Shown here: positions 33,427 to 42,544 of the stretch, in pieces | How the letters are laid out: each line of letters begins with the position of its first letter | How positions within the stretch are numbered: position 1 is the first letter of the stretch | Source of the DNA: Hymenobacter fodinae | GTDB taxonomy: Bacteria > Bacteroidota > Bacteroidia > Cytophagales > Hymenobacteraceae | Reading direction: 5' to 3' | Length of the DNA stretch: 49,869 nt | Assembly: GCF_004745825.1 (NCBI RefSeq) | Contig: NZ_SRLA01000009.1 | Coordinates: forward strand, 1 to 49,869 | Notes under the pieces: model-generated | Told to the model about the DNA's origin: nothing | The model's input: the letters and a program-made list of their open reading frames with translations, nothing else | Databases searched by the model: none | Translations under genes and position numbers: made by a program

Positions 33427-33450
33427 CAACCCCTACATCCATTTTCTATC

Positions 33451-34098
33451 ATGAGCAAAATCAGCCGCTTGGAAGCCGTGCACACGCACCTAACGATCCG
33501 TCTGCACTACTACATCACCCGTCTGTTACGCCTGGACCAGTACGAGTTCACCACCGATATCTTCGACAACTACACCAAGAGCGTCGGGCAGGGCACCATC
33601 ATGCAAGCTGAAATCGATGACCACTGCGACAGCCTGCGCCACATCGAGGACGCCTGCCACCACGGGTTGGCCGGCACCAGTCCGGAAGGCTTCGAGGAGT
33701 ACGGCTACGAGTGGCACGAAGACGTGCAAGAACCGGAAGGCCCCTACGACCCCTACGTAGATATCCTAGGCTATCTGACCGGTGGGGGTAACATCTCCTG
33801 CCTGACGCTTAGCCCGGCCCTGTTGCGCTTCATCGAACTACTCCCGGAGGTAGCCGCCGAGATTGCCGAGCGCGACGTGGAGGCTAAAGACGGCGTACTG
33901 CTATACGTGGAAGACGACGGCACCAGCCGTCCCATGACACGCGGCGAACTCTTGCGGAAGGGCAACCGAGCCGTGCTGAATGCGGTGGAGGAAAGCCTAT
34001 TTGCCACGACCTACGCTACGGACATGCTACGGGTGCAGGAGCTGGCCAGCACGCGGGGAGACCTACAGCAGATTCTGGACCTCTTGGAGCAGGACTAG
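33451..34098 (+). CDS. Hypothetical phage-type protein
   Basis: A 215-residue acidic helical protein (YITRLLRLDQYEFTTDIFDN, later LLRFIELLPEVAAEIAERDV and DLQQILDLLEQD). It shares general character with the preceding gene: helical ends, acidic middle, similar spacing. The two may be related by old duplication, though an alignment is not obvious by eye. It converges with the minus-strand gene at 34095, whose stop overlaps its own by 4 bp. Confidence 0.55.
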   Translation: MSKISRLEAVHTHLTIRLHYYITRLLRLDQYEFTTDIFDNYTKSVGQGTIMQAEIDDHCDSLRHIEDACHHGLAGTSPEGFEEYGYEWHEDVQEPEGPYDPYVDILGYLTGGGNISCLTLSPALLRFIELLPEVAAEIAERDVEAKDGVLLYVEDDGTSRPMTRGELLRKGNRAVLNAVEESLFATTYATDMLRVQELASTRGDLQQILDLLEQD

Positions 34099-34277
34099 GC
34101 TGCTAGCCGCTCGATCTCTTCGGCTGGCGTAAGAGCCAGCGTACGCGGCAGCCAAGCAGGATCAGGTAAAGACGCCTGAGAGAAAGTAACCGGGTTAAGC
34201 AACTCGGGGCTGCCAAGCAGCAGTAAAGCAACGATAGCCAACGAGGGTTGGGTAGAGGCAAGCAGGTCGGTGTGCAT
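34095..34277 (-). CDS. Possible 60-residue protein
   Basis: From ATG 34277: MHTDLLASTQPSLAIVALLL, then a proline-rich C-terminus ending EEIERLAA. The hydrophobic block is short for a membrane helix. The stop overlaps that of the upstream convergent gene. Coding character is moderate and no family was recognised. Confidence 0.35.
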   Translation of the reverse strand: MHTDLLASTQPSLAIVALLLLGSPELLNPVTFSQASLPDPAWLPRTLALTPAEEIERLAA

Positions 34278-34466
34278 GAGGTATGTAGCGAGCGAGGTAC
34301 ACAAAAGTAGCGTGCGCTTTCGCCTCGCTGCCAGGCAATAGCCGCCCCATTTGTGACTAGCAATGAGCGTAGACAAAGATGGACAATAACAGGTGCCTAG
34401 CGCTTCCCGCACCCATTAGCCCCTTTCCTCTACTTCGAGTTGTGCAAACTATCTGTATTCTGTCCT

Positions 34467-34889
34467 CTATTCGATGGGAGTTTGCTGTTGCAACCACGCG
34501 ACGGCCTGCTCCCGCGAACTGGCTACAAAGTAGCAAATCTGACACTGGCGCATCTGGGAAAGAAAGTCAACAAACCCTAAGTGCGCGAACACATCCCGTG
34601 GGGGAAGCAGGGCAAAGCACCACGCCCCCGCCACCTTCGCTCGCGGCAGCCAGTTGTAGAGCAGCCACGTGTGATAGCCCAACGGAAAGGCTGGTAGCGG
34701 CGGCTGCTTGATCAACACTTTCCCGTAACCGGTGTGACGCACCCAGACCAGCAACTGCTCCATCACCAGTTGCGCCGTCGATAGGTGCCACGCGGCCCGC
34801 TTCCATTCCACCCGCAAGTACTGCCCCTCGGCTTCTGCCAAGATGATGGCCAAGTCGTTTTCATAGCACAGAGAAGCAGGTCTGGACAC
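34467..34889 (-). CDS. STAS/SpoIIAA-like small protein (paralogue 1)
   Basis: A 140-residue protein. It aligns by eye with the proteins at 41579 and 42545: a strand-rich start (EGQYLRVEW), a helix ending LLVWVRHTGYGKVLIKQ, then YHTWLLYNWLPRA, a second strand pair, and a final REQAVAWLQQ. The fold is that of STAS/SpoIIAA-like modules, which bind partner proteins in stress or sensory signalling. No phosphorylatable serine of the anti-anti-sigma type is clear. It is single, 190 bp from its neighbour. Confidence 0.5.
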   Translation of the reverse strand: MSRPASLCYENDLAIILAEAEGQYLRVEWKRAAWHLSTAQLVMEQLLVWVRHTGYGKVLIKQPPLPAFPLGYHTWLLYNWLPRAKVAGAWCFALLPPRDVFAHLGFVDFLSQMRQCQICYFVASSREQAVAWLQQQTPIE

Positions 34890-35006
34890 AAGGCTTTAGT
34901 GGGGAGAGGCGCAGCACGAAAATACACAAAATAGTCGAGCTTGGCAGCGGTCTTCATCTATGTAAAGCCCTGTTACATAGTATTTTTAATACATATAAAA
35001 TTACAT

Positions 35007-35327
35007 ATGATTGCGAACACTGCCTTAATTAGAATCACTCTCTACCGCGACGGTCGTGTGCGCCTAACGAAGGCTGCGGCCGCCTACTTCAACATCGGCT
35101 CCACCGCCGAGCTACGCCCCGGCTCTGCCACCGAACCCTGGTGGCTGGACCTACGCCCGGATGCGCCCCAGCCCGTGAGCACGAGCCGGGCCACCTGGCA
35201 ATTTCGGAGCGGCTACCGCCTCGAACGGGTCTTCCCCCACAACTCCCCCAAGCAGAAGATCGTGTTGGTGCCGGCAGAGGATCCCCAGACCACGCCGGGC
35301 CTCGTCCCCCTTCGTCCGGCCGCATAA
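35007..35327 (+). CDS. Hypothetical DNA-binding-like small protein
   Basis: About 106 residues from ATG 35007. The N-terminal ALIRITLYRDGRVRLTKAAA is a strand-turn-strand with an AAAYF helix, resembling short AbrB- or ribbon-like modules. The middle (WLDLRPDAPQP, then RATWQFRSGYRLERVFPHN) is rich in aromatic residues. No family assigned. The ATG at 35007 is preferred over an earlier start because the upstream part is AT-rich and out of character. Confidence 0.5.
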   Translation: MIANTALIRITLYRDGRVRLTKAAAAYFNIGSTAELRPGSATEPWWLDLRPDAPQPVSTSRATWQFRSGYRLERVFPHNSPKQKIVLVPAEDPQTTPGLVPLRPAA

Positions 35328-35445
35328 GGCTAAGCGCAAAGTACCAGCAAGCGGTTGTACGGAAGTAAACCCTTTCGCGCTGGTAACCCCCTGAAGCTCT
35401 GCGCACCTTCGTGTACTCTCTTGTAGTACTTCTCGAACGGTTGCT

Positions 35446-36051
35446 ATGAAGCTATACACCCATCCTACTACACCGCGCCCCAACGCCTTCTATCTGGACG
35501 TCCCCACTCCCGCCTCAGCCTATCGCCTGCAACAGCAGCTGTTACGCGCCTACCGGGAGGTGCTCTTTCAATGGTGGGACCTGGACCTAGCTATTACCAC
35601 GTGCTTCGGACCCAAGCAGGGTAAACGCCTGCAGGCTGCCGAAGACCGCCTCCAATACGAGGTGCCCGAATTGCTGGTCCGCATGAGCCCCAATGAGCTT
35701 GAACTCGCCGCGGCGGTCTTCTACCACCAGACTCTCGTTGGCTTCGTCTGGCATGTGCTAGCCCAAGAGCGCACCCTCCAACACCGGCTTGAGGAGGGTA
35801 ACAGCGACACCCGCTTAAATGATGACTGTCACACCATCGCCGCCGGCCTGGGTAAAAGCAAGCCCATGCAGCGAGAGCCTGCACAACATACGGCACCCGA
35901 ACCTATACCGGTAGATACTACCCCTATCCCCAGCCCACCAGTGATAGCTCTTCCGGCACCACACCCACCTGCCTCACCTCAATTGAAACGCCTTCACTTG
36001 CGGGTAAACCAAGCCCAGAACCGCCGGCGCCTCAAGCGCAAGCGTCGGTAG
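35446..36051 (+). CDS. Hypothetical protein with strongly basic C-terminus
   Basis: A 201-residue protein. Residues 1-120 are helical (ASAYRLQQQLLRAYREVLFQ, then LVRMSPNELELAAAVFYHQT). Residues 130-180 are proline-rich and disordered, and the end is RRLKRKRR-type. The basic tail suggests nucleic acid binding. It is followed by about 880 bp of repeat-rich DNA without a gene, so it may bind or act on that region. No family recognised. Confidence 0.55.
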   Translation: MKLYTHPTTPRPNAFYLDVPTPASAYRLQQQLLRAYREVLFQWWDLDLAITTCFGPKQGKRLQAAEDRLQYEVPELLVRMSPNELELAAAVFYHQTLVGFVWHVLAQERTLQHRLEEGNSDTRLNDDCHTIAAGLGKSKPMQREPAQHTAPEPIPVDTTPIPSPPVIALPAPHPPASPQLKRLHLRVNQAQNRRRLKRKRR

Positions 36052-36929
36052 CTGTCCCACAAGTAGCCACTTGTCTTGGAGCCGCTGGAAGGTGCAAATG
36101 TTGAAGAATGTTGAACATTCCGGCCATTCGCCCCTGAGTTTGTGGAGAAGTACGCGCGGGCGCGCGAGACAACCCCCACTCCATGCTGTCATATGCTGAC
36201 ATTTTCTCAGGCTACTTACTGCTCAACTAGATGTAGAGAAATGTATAAAAATGTAGAAGGTTTTTGTCTACCAGCCGCCGTCTACCCTGCCTCGGTGAGT
36301 TTCGCACCCAGTACGCGCATGTGCACGCGCACGCGAGAGGGCTCCCCTAGCCCTGTTTCGTCAGCAGTACGCGCGTACGCGAAGTGGTATGTCTTATCAC
36401 TCTTTGCCCGCACTGACGGGCTTATTACCTCAGAAGAGGTGAATGAAAACCTGATAAAACCTGAAGCCTTCGCGTGCGCGTGTGAAGTCCCAACCAAGCG
36501 TAGTGACCGGAGACTTGATATGCTATCTACCCAAACTAGTGTCAGTAAAACAAGTCGGTTACCAGACGGTGCAAGCTTCAATGCGCCCCCAAAACCTCAT
36601 AAAACCTCAGAAAACCTCAGACTTTCTGTGGGTTTCGCAACCAATACGCGCGCCCGCGAGGACTCGCCCGCAATTCTGAATACCCTTACGGCACCTGCGA
36701 AAGGTATGGGAAGGAAAGTCAAGCGGGAGTTTCGGGGCCAATACGCGGGCGCGCGAGGCGAAGGCAAAGAAATCGGATGCTCAGCTGGCATTGGCATCAC
36801 GCGCAGTACCTTCCACTGCGGGAATTTCATGCCCAGTACGCGCGCAGGTGCGCGAGCAGCGGTTTCGCCCCACCCGAACATTCCGCGCGCACGGGAGCGC
36901 TATCTACTTCACGTCATCACCCCTCCACT
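36052..36929. other. Repeat-rich non-coding region
   Basis: About 880 bp with no supported gene. A plus-strand frame runs through most of it but has no coding character and reads through the repeats. Content: the dispersed TACGCG repeats listed separately, short tandem AAAACCTGAT/AAAACCTCAT units (about 36447-36459 and 36592-36620), and unique AT-richer spacers. It could be a site array for a DNA-binding protein, a second origin, or an intergenic repeat family of the host. Confidence 0.55.
36136..36860 (+). repeat. Six dispersed GTTTCG-N-CCAR-TACGCG repeats with alternating purine-pyrimidine cores
   Basis: Copies have cores at 36151, 36312, 36368, 36645, 36742 and 36837. Each is preceded by a conserved arm, roughly GAGTTTCGNNNCCAR. 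Each begins TACGCG and ends GCGAG, with a variable middle such as CGGGCGCG or CATGTGCACGCGCACG. A degenerate copy lies near 36467. The longest core (36312-36335) is a 24-base unbroken alternation of pyrimidine and purine, which favours Z-DNA. Spacings are 161, 56, 277, 97 and 95 bp. Confidence 0.78.
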
Positions 36930-37205
36930 ATGTCCAACCAAACTCCTTCCCTGACCATACCATCCGCCACAACCGACGAGTTGCTGCACGCGCTAAGCGC
37001 CACCATCATCTCCCAGCACGCGACCATCACGCTCATGTCCGGCTTTGTCATGCAGCTCTACAGCACGGTCAACCAGATGCCCATGGAGGAAGTGGGCCCC
37101 CTCTTTGACGGACTCTTCCCCAGCCACGTCGCTTCGGCCAACCAGGGCTTTGTCAGCTCCATCCACGAGCGCCAACAGCAGCTGCGGGACCTCCTGCATC
37201 AATAG
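36930..37205 (+). CDS. Small phage-type protein before the tape measure
   Basis: A 91-residue helical protein from ATG 36930 (MSNQTPSLTIPSATTDELLH, then a long amphipathic helix ending HERQQQLRDLLHQ). It lies 38 bp before the tape-measure gene, the position of tail-assembly chaperones or small tail proteins in phage genomes. Its sequence does not match a known chaperone, so the role is inferred from place only. Confidence 0.55.
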   Translation: MSNQTPSLTIPSATTDELLHALSATIISQHATITLMSGFVMQLYSTVNQMPMEEVGPLFDGLFPSHVASANQGFVSSIHERQQQLRDLLHQ

Positions 37206-37243
37206 CCTCAACCTCTCTACCTCCTGCTTAACCCGCTACGCCG

Positions 37244-40200
37244 ATGCCTGATGTTGGTACCGTTTACAAACTAGATTTCACGGAAGCCCTCGCCGGCCTC
37301 CAGAAGCTGGCCGATGCCGACCGTACCCTGCGTACGGCCATTCAGCAGGGCAGCACCGAGCAACGGCAGGTCATGCAGCAGGTGGCCCAGCAGGCCTTGC
37401 AAGCGTCCCAACAGGTGATGCAGCAGGCCCAGCAACAGCGCCTGATCCGGCAGGTCTACCAGGAGCTCACCGCGGAGCTACGCGCCCAGGAGAAAGCAGA
37501 GAAAGCCCTCAACGCGGAGCGCGAGAAAGCATCGGTCAGTACCAAGCGCCAGGCGGAGCTCAAGCAGCAGTTGGAAGCCAGCAGCGCCGCCCAGCAGCGT
37601 TTACGCGAAGAGATCGAGCGGGTAACCGCCGCCGAGCAGACCTACGTCACTACCGCACAAACGGCGGCCGCCGTGCCCCCACGCAAGCCACCGGGCACAC
37701 CGACCACCACTGCGGCAGCCAGTGCAGCTCCTGACCGGCAACCTACCAGCCAGCAAGAGGCCTACGAGGCAGCCCTGCAGCGAACCACGGACGCTCTGCA
37801 GCAGCAGGCCGAGGCGGAGCGTGCGGTAGCCGCCGCTACAGATCGACACGAACAGGCGGTGGCAGCCGCCGCACAAGCCAAGGAAACGGCTGCAGCCCAG
37901 ACGGACATCTCCCTAGCCCGCGAGAAGGAGCTGCGAGAGGCGCGTCAACTGGACATGGAGCAGCTGGGTGCCCTGAAAGAGGCCGAGAAAGCGTTGAAGG
38001 CAGAACGAGCACAGACGGCCCCGGGAGAGCGCAAGAACGATCTGCAGATTCAGCTCAACGAGAACGCCGCCGCGCAGCGCTCCCTCACCGACGACATCAA
38101 GCAAACCACCCAGGCGATTGAGGTGGAGAAGCAGACCCAACGGTCATTGACGGCCGAGGCCAAATCCACCGCCGAGGCGCAGAAGCAGTCGGCCCGGGAA
38201 GTGGCGGCCGCCGAGAAGCAACTGGCCCAGTCGGCCAAGGAAGTCGCCGCGACGCAACGCGAGCAAGCCAAACTGCAACGGCAGGCCCGCGAGGAAGCTG
38301 ACAAGCACGTGCGTTCGGCTGGCCTGCTGACTAAGCTGGAAAAGCAACTGACCGACCTGACGGAAGCCCGGGCCCGCGCCACGTCCAAGGTAGAAGTACA
38401 AGGCTACAGCAAGCAGATTGCCGACACTAAACGACAGATCGATGACCTGAAAGGTGGGGTGGATAAGACCACCGGCGCAACCCGGGGGCTGTCCAATGCT
38501 TTCGCCGCCGTAGGGGGCCTGGCCGCCGGGGTGTTTGTCGCCGACAAGGCCGTAGACTTCGTTAAGAACATTGTCTCCACCCGCGCCGAGTTCGAACGTT
38601 TGGAGGCCGTGCTGACCAACACCTTCGGGGGCAACCAGGGCAAGGCCCAGCAGGCGTTGAGCCTCGTGGCCACGTTTGCCCGCGATACCGGACAGAACGT
38701 CACCAAACTCACGGACAGCTACCTGACGCTCGTGAACCGGGGCATTGAGCCGACCCGCCGGCAGCTGGAGCAACTCAGTGATGTCGCCATCACCTCCCGT
38801 AAGACGGTCGATCAGTACGTCGAAGCCATTGTCGATGCCCAGCAGGGCCAATTCGAGCGTTTGACGGAGTTCGGCATCAAAGCGAAGGTAAACGGCGACA
38901 AGATTGCCTTTACCTTCCGCGGTACCACGACGGAAGTACAGAACAGCACCAAGGCCGTCGCCGATTACCTTTTCGGATTGGGAGACGTGCAGGGCGTGAT
39001 GGGCGCCACAGCCGCCGCGGCCGATGGATTCGCGGGCTCCTCGGGGAAGCTCAGCGCCAGCCTGACCGAGCTCTTCGATGTGCTGGGAGATGGCACCAAC
39101 GGCCCACTGGCCGAATTCATTCAGCGGGTCACCCGGGCTACCCGTTCGGTAGCGGAGTTCTTCAAAAGCACGGATCGGAAAGCAACGGAAGCGGCTGCCC
39201 AAGGAATACAGGACTACGCGCAGATTGCCGATCAGGCATTTGCCGATGCGGCTGCCGCGGCCGAGAGAGCCGGCACCGACCGCAATGCCGCCCTGAAAGC
39301 CGCATTCGAGCAGCAGGATGCCCTGCTGGCCAAGCAACAGCAGCAAGCGGCCGCCCGGGCCAAGGCCATCACCGACTTTCGGCAGGCTGGTTCCCCCGTG
39401 GCCAGCCCCCTCTACGACGAGTTCCGGCGAGATACCGGGATAGTAGAGGGCATGCGCCTGGCCAAGGATGCGGAGATCACGGCGAAGACGCGCTTGAAGC
39501 TGGCGGAGGGGGAACGCAATACCCTCAAAGAACGGTACGAGCTGGCGCTGAAGGGCAACCAGTCGGAGATAGAGCAACTGGGCGTTATCGAGGCCCTCCG
39601 CAAGAAGATCGCGGCGGACGAGAAGATACTAGAGCAGTTATCCCAGGGGGCGGACTTCGAGACCAAACGCAAAGCCCAGGTAACACTGCTCAAGCAGGAA
39701 CGGGAGGAACTGGAACGCCTACTAGGCAAGCAGAAGGAAGCCCGCAAGGGTCCCGACTACCTGAAACAGCTGCTGGCGGCCGAAGCCAAGCTACGGGACG
39801 ACGCCAACAAGCTGGAGCTGGAAATGCTCAAGGATCAGGGCCAGGCCAAAGCCGCCGAGCAACTAAGCCAGGCCCAAGCGGAAATCAACCGCGTCGAGGA
39901 GAACCTCAAGCGACTGGAGAAACTCGCCGGGCGGGATGGTGTGATCGACGACGTACAGCGCGACCAGTTAAACTCCCTACGACTTGGTAAGCTCGATGAC
40001 TACTACCGCACCCTGCGTGAGATAGCCCAGCGCCACAGCGATGAGCTGTTTGATCTGCAAGCCGACTCCGACCGGAAGGAAACAGAGGCGATTGACCGCA
40101 AGTATGAGAAGCTGGCGTTTGCCGCCCGGGGCCAAGCGGATCTGGAGCTCGCTCTTGAAGAAGCCAAACAGCGCGACCTGCTGGCGCTCCAGCAACGGCA

Positions 40201-41410
40201 GGAGCAGCGGACCATCGATACCAGGGCAGACATTAGCCGTAACCTAGTGAGCCAAACGGTAGGTGAAGTCTACGGGGAGGGTACGGGCATCTCCGTCATT
40301 GAAGCCAAACGCAAAGAGAAGGCCGAACTGCTGGAAATTGATCGTCAGCATGCCCAAGACACGCTCAACAATGCCTTGAAGCTCACCGGTGAGGAAGGAA
40401 CACTTGCCCGGACGGCCGCGGCGGCCCAACTGGCGCGGGTGAAGAATGCCATCCGCGACGTAGAGCGAGAAAAGGCCGCGCACCCCGCCGAAGACTTTCT
40501 CTACAAGCTCGTACTGGGTGAGGAGGACTCCGACGAGGCAAGGCAGCAGGTGGATGCGGTCGTAGGACAGGTGCTGGCTACCATCAATACGATTCTGGCC
40601 GCGGAACAACAGGCCGCCCAAGCCAAGATTGATGCAAAAACGCGGGAGATAGATGATCTGCAGCGTAATCTGGACCGGGAGCTACAGTACAATAAGGAGG
40701 GAAGCGCATCGAACATCGCCAACACCCACGCGGAGATTGCGGCCGCCAAAGCTGCCCGCCGGGAAGCGCTGGAGGATCAAAAGCGCGCCGCCAAACAGCA
40801 GCAGCTTATTAATGATCTACAGGCCGTCAGCTCTATTTCCCTGGCAGTCGCGAATGTGATTGCGGGGTGGTCCTCCATTCCGTTGGTCGGCTCCATTCTG
40901 GGGGCCGTGGCCGCCGCGGCCATGGTTGCTTCGTTTGTAGCTACGAAAGCCAAGGCCAAGAGCGCCGCCCAATCCAATAGTGAAGGATACTTTCAAGGAG
41001 GCTACACCGGCGGCAGCGATAAGCATGAGGAGCGCGGTGTAGTACATGGCAAAGAATTCGTGCACACCGCCGAGGTTACGGAGAAGTACCGGATACCCTT
41101 GTTTGAAGCCCTGCACAAAGGCCGGCCGCAAGATATTGACTGGCAGCACCCCACTATGAAGGCTATTCTGCCAGATATGGAACTGCCGAAAAAGCTGCGC
41201 GAGGAGAAACAGGCCGCAGCCGAACTAAAGGTATTGCACCAGTTTGCCCCTATGCAACGGGAGTTCGAAGGGATGAAAACTGAACTAGCTGCTATTCGTC
41301 AGCACGTTGGCGCGACGGCAGCTAGACCGGACGTATTTACCACACCAGACGGTAAGGTAGTAGCCTATGACCCTGCTACTAGAAGTGTAGTACAGACCAC
41401 GTATGAATAG
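37244..41410 (+). CDS. Tape-measure-like tail protein
   Basis: A 1388-residue protein. Residues 30-390 are an alanine/glutamine-rich coiled coil with many QQAQQ and EREKA-type heptads. Residues 395-640 are a tape-measure core, recognisable in RGLSNAFAAVGGLAAGVFVA followed by ARDTGQNVTKLTDSYL and RRQLEQLSDVAITSRKTVDQ. Long helical repeats follow, then a hydrophobic pair of segments (LINDLQAVSSISLAVANVIA, PLVGSILGAVAAAAMVASFV) near 1190-1235 and a C-terminal GGYTGGSDKHEERGVVHGKE motif. Tape-measure proteins set phage tail length and eject with DNA. No other recognisable structural gene lies nearby, so it is an orphan of its kind. Confidence 0.8.
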   Translation: MPDVGTVYKLDFTEALAGLQKLADADRTLRTAIQQGSTEQRQVMQQVAQQALQASQQVMQQAQQQRLIRQVYQELTAELRAQEKAEKALNAEREKASVSTKRQAELKQQLEASSAAQQRLREEIERVTAAEQTYVTTAQTAAAVPPRKPPGTPTTTAAASAAPDRQPTSQQEAYEAALQRTTDALQQQAEAERAVAAATDRHEQAVAAAAQAKETAAAQTDISLAREKELREARQLDMEQLGALKEAEKALKAERAQTAPGERKNDLQIQLNENAAAQRSLTDDIKQTTQAIEVEKQTQRSLTAEAKSTAEAQKQSAREVAAAEKQLAQSAKEVAATQREQAKLQRQAREEADKHVRSAGLLTKLEKQLTDLTEARARATSKVEVQGYSKQIADTKRQIDDLKGGVDKTTGATRGLSNAFAAVGGLAAGVFVADKAVDFVKNIVSTRAEFERLEAVLTNTFGGNQGKAQQALSLVATFARDTGQNVTKLTDSYLTLVNRGIEPTRRQLEQLSDVAITSRKTVDQYVEAIVDAQQGQFERLTEFGIKAKVNGDKIAFTFRGTTTEVQNSTKAVADYLFGLGDVQGVMGATAAAADGFAGSSGKLSASLTELFDVLGDGTNGPLAEFIQRVTRATRSVAEFFKSTDRKATEAAAQGIQDYAQIADQAFADAAAAAERAGTDRNAALKAAFEQQDALLAKQQQQAAARAKAITDFRQAGSPVASPLYDEFRRDTGIVEGMRLAKDAEITAKTRLKLAEGERNTLKERYELALKGNQSEIEQLGVIEALRKKIAADEKILEQLSQGADFETKRKAQVTLLKQEREELERLLGKQKEARKGPDYLKQLLAAEAKLRDDANKLELEMLKDQGQAKAAEQLSQAQAEINRVEENLKRLEKLAGRDGVIDDVQRDQLNSLRLGKLDDYYRTLREIAQRHSDELFDLQADSDRKETEAIDRKYEKLAFAARGQADLELALEEAKQRDLLALQQRQEQRTIDTRADISRNLVSQTVGEVYGEGTGISVIEAKRKEKAELLEIDRQHAQDTLNNALKLTGEEGTLARTAAAAQLARVKNAIRDVEREKAAHPAEDFLYKLVLGEEDSDEARQQVDAVVGQVLATINTILAAEQQAAQAKIDAKTREIDDLQRNLDRELQYNKEGSASNIANTHAEIAAAKAARREALEDQKRAAKQQQLINDLQAVSSISLAVANVIAGWSSIPLVGSILGAVAAAAMVASFVATKAKAKSAAQSNSEGYFQGGYTGGSDKHEERGVVHGKEFVHTAEVTEKYRIPLFEALHKGRPQDIDWQHPTMKAILPDMELPKKLREEKQAAAELKVLHQFAPMQREFEGMKTELAAIRQHVGATAARPDVFTTPDGKVVAYDPATRSVVQTTYE

Positions 41411-41462
41411 CTAAGCCTCTAAAAGCTTTCTCTTATTGCTACAGGTGATGAGGAGTAGAATG

Positions 41463-41498
41463 AAAAAGCCCCATCCTGCAACCAGATGGGGCTTTTTA
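41463..41498. terminator. Terminator after the tape-measure gene
   Basis: AAAAAGCCCCATC pairs with GATGGGGCTTTTT around a 9-base loop; a strong bidirectional rho-independent terminator. Confidence 0.88.
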
Positions 41499-41578
41499 AT
41501 TGCAACAGGCGGGCCCACCAGCCGGTACCCCACACCTGAGAAACCCGGCAGGCGAGGGCAAAGGTACGGCTGTATCGT

Positions 41579-41980
41579 TTACGCTAGCCACTCTAGGGCC
41601 GTAGCCGGGGGCTGAGCGCAGAATAACCGGCTAACTAAGCCATAGCGCCGCTGGGTTTCCAGGCAAAACTGGGTGGCTTGTAAACGAACTGGTGGCAGTG
41701 TGGCTAGTAGCACCGCTACTTGCCGCAAATACCCCGTGGCGATGGCTCGGGGAGCCCAATCCAGCACTAACCAGTTCAGCAGTGGCGGCTCGTATCCAGC
41801 CGAATACCGCAGGTCTAGCAGCAGCTTGGGCCGCTGGCTGCGCTTGAGCAGCGTCAGCGCGCGTTCGAACAGTTCTTGCGCGGCCTCTAGGCCAACCGCC
41901 CCCGCTTCCAGCGTGAGCATAACTACGCCCTGGGGAGATAGGGCGAGGCAACCAGCCGCGTGTGCTTCCACGAGTGACAT
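41579..41980 (-). CDS. STAS/SpoIIAA-like small protein (paralogue 2)
   Basis: A 133-residue paralogue of the proteins at 42545 and 34467. Shared pattern: helix ending LLKRSQRPKLLLDLRYSAGY, then LLNWLVLDWAPRA, a strand with AVLLATLPPVRLQAT and a final TALEWLA. The KLLLD strand followed by a helix fits the STAS-type fold used in sensory protein-protein contacts. It starts a cluster of three such genes with the plus-strand STAS gene at 42185. Function unknown. Confidence 0.55.
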   Translation of the reverse strand: MSLVEAHAAGCLALSPQGVVMLTLEAGAVGLEAAQELFERALTLLKRSQRPKLLLDLRYSAGYEPPLLNWLVLDWAPRAIATGYLRQVAVLLATLPPVRLQATQFCLETQRRYGLVSRLFCAQPPATALEWLA

Positions 41981-42184
41981 AAGATATAGGGTAGGATAAA
42001 ACTAATACAAATAGCGCAATACAAAGATGGTGCTAGCTTTCTATGATCCACCATATAGTCAAAGGTGAACTAGGCAGCAAACCATGGTGCGTCCATAGTG
42101 CGTAGATAAATGCAATAATTTACCTGCATCCTTCTAATGTGGAGTTTCCTAGGCAGGGAAAACTTCCGCTATTCTGACCCACCT

Positions 42185-42526
42185 ATGCCTCGCTCCCACC
42201 CTATCCAACTAGGCCACTTCTACGGCCAATGTGAAGTCACCATACGCAGCGGTCAACTCGGCCCCACGGTAGCCGCCCAACTTCAGCAGACATTGGAGCA
42301 GCTCATCCACCGGGGAATTCGACGGCTCTGGCTAGACTGCCAGCAATTAGAGTCGTTGACGTACTATGGCCAACAGGCCATCCTGAACTTGATGCGCCGC
42401 GCCGCCGCTGCGAACCTGGCCTTGTTCTGGTATGGCTTCTCGGCGCGCGTGAAGCAGGAGTTGGCGGACTCGGGCTTGTATCTACTGCTCCACAACGTGC
42501 CCCTGAGCAGCTATCGCGCTCTATAG
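42185..42526 (+). CDS. STAS-domain protein
   Basis: A 113-residue STAS domain from ATG 42185 (MPRSHPIQLG). The core is VTIRSGQLGPTVAAQLQQTL, then IRRLWLDCQQLESLTYYGQQ and AAAANLALFWYGFSARVKQE, the order of anti-sigma factor antagonists (strand, helix, LDC strand, loop, helix). The serine normally phosphorylated in the D-S loop is replaced (LESLTYYG), so regulation by a serine kinase is doubtful. It lies between two paralogous STAS-like genes on the opposite strand. Confidence 0.7.
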   Translation: MPRSHPIQLGHFYGQCEVTIRSGQLGPTVAAQLQQTLEQLIHRGIRRLWLDCQQLESLTYYGQQAILNLMRRAAAANLALFWYGFSARVKQELADSGLYLLLHNVPLSSYRAL

Positions 42527-42544
42527 GCGCAGTGCCGCTGAATA

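Noticed and set aside
36136..36860. CRISPR array
   Set aside because: Repeats vary in core, spacing is irregular from 56 to 277 bp, and no cas gene is present.
36142..36954. 270-codon plus-strand frame through the TACGCG repeats
   Set aside because: No coding character; starts before the repeats and reads into the next gene's start; arginine runs come from CGCG sequence.
38144..39577. 477-codon minus-strand frame inside the tape-measure gene
   Set aside because: It is the shadow of a GC-rich gene; the plus frame has coiled-coil and tape-measure character.
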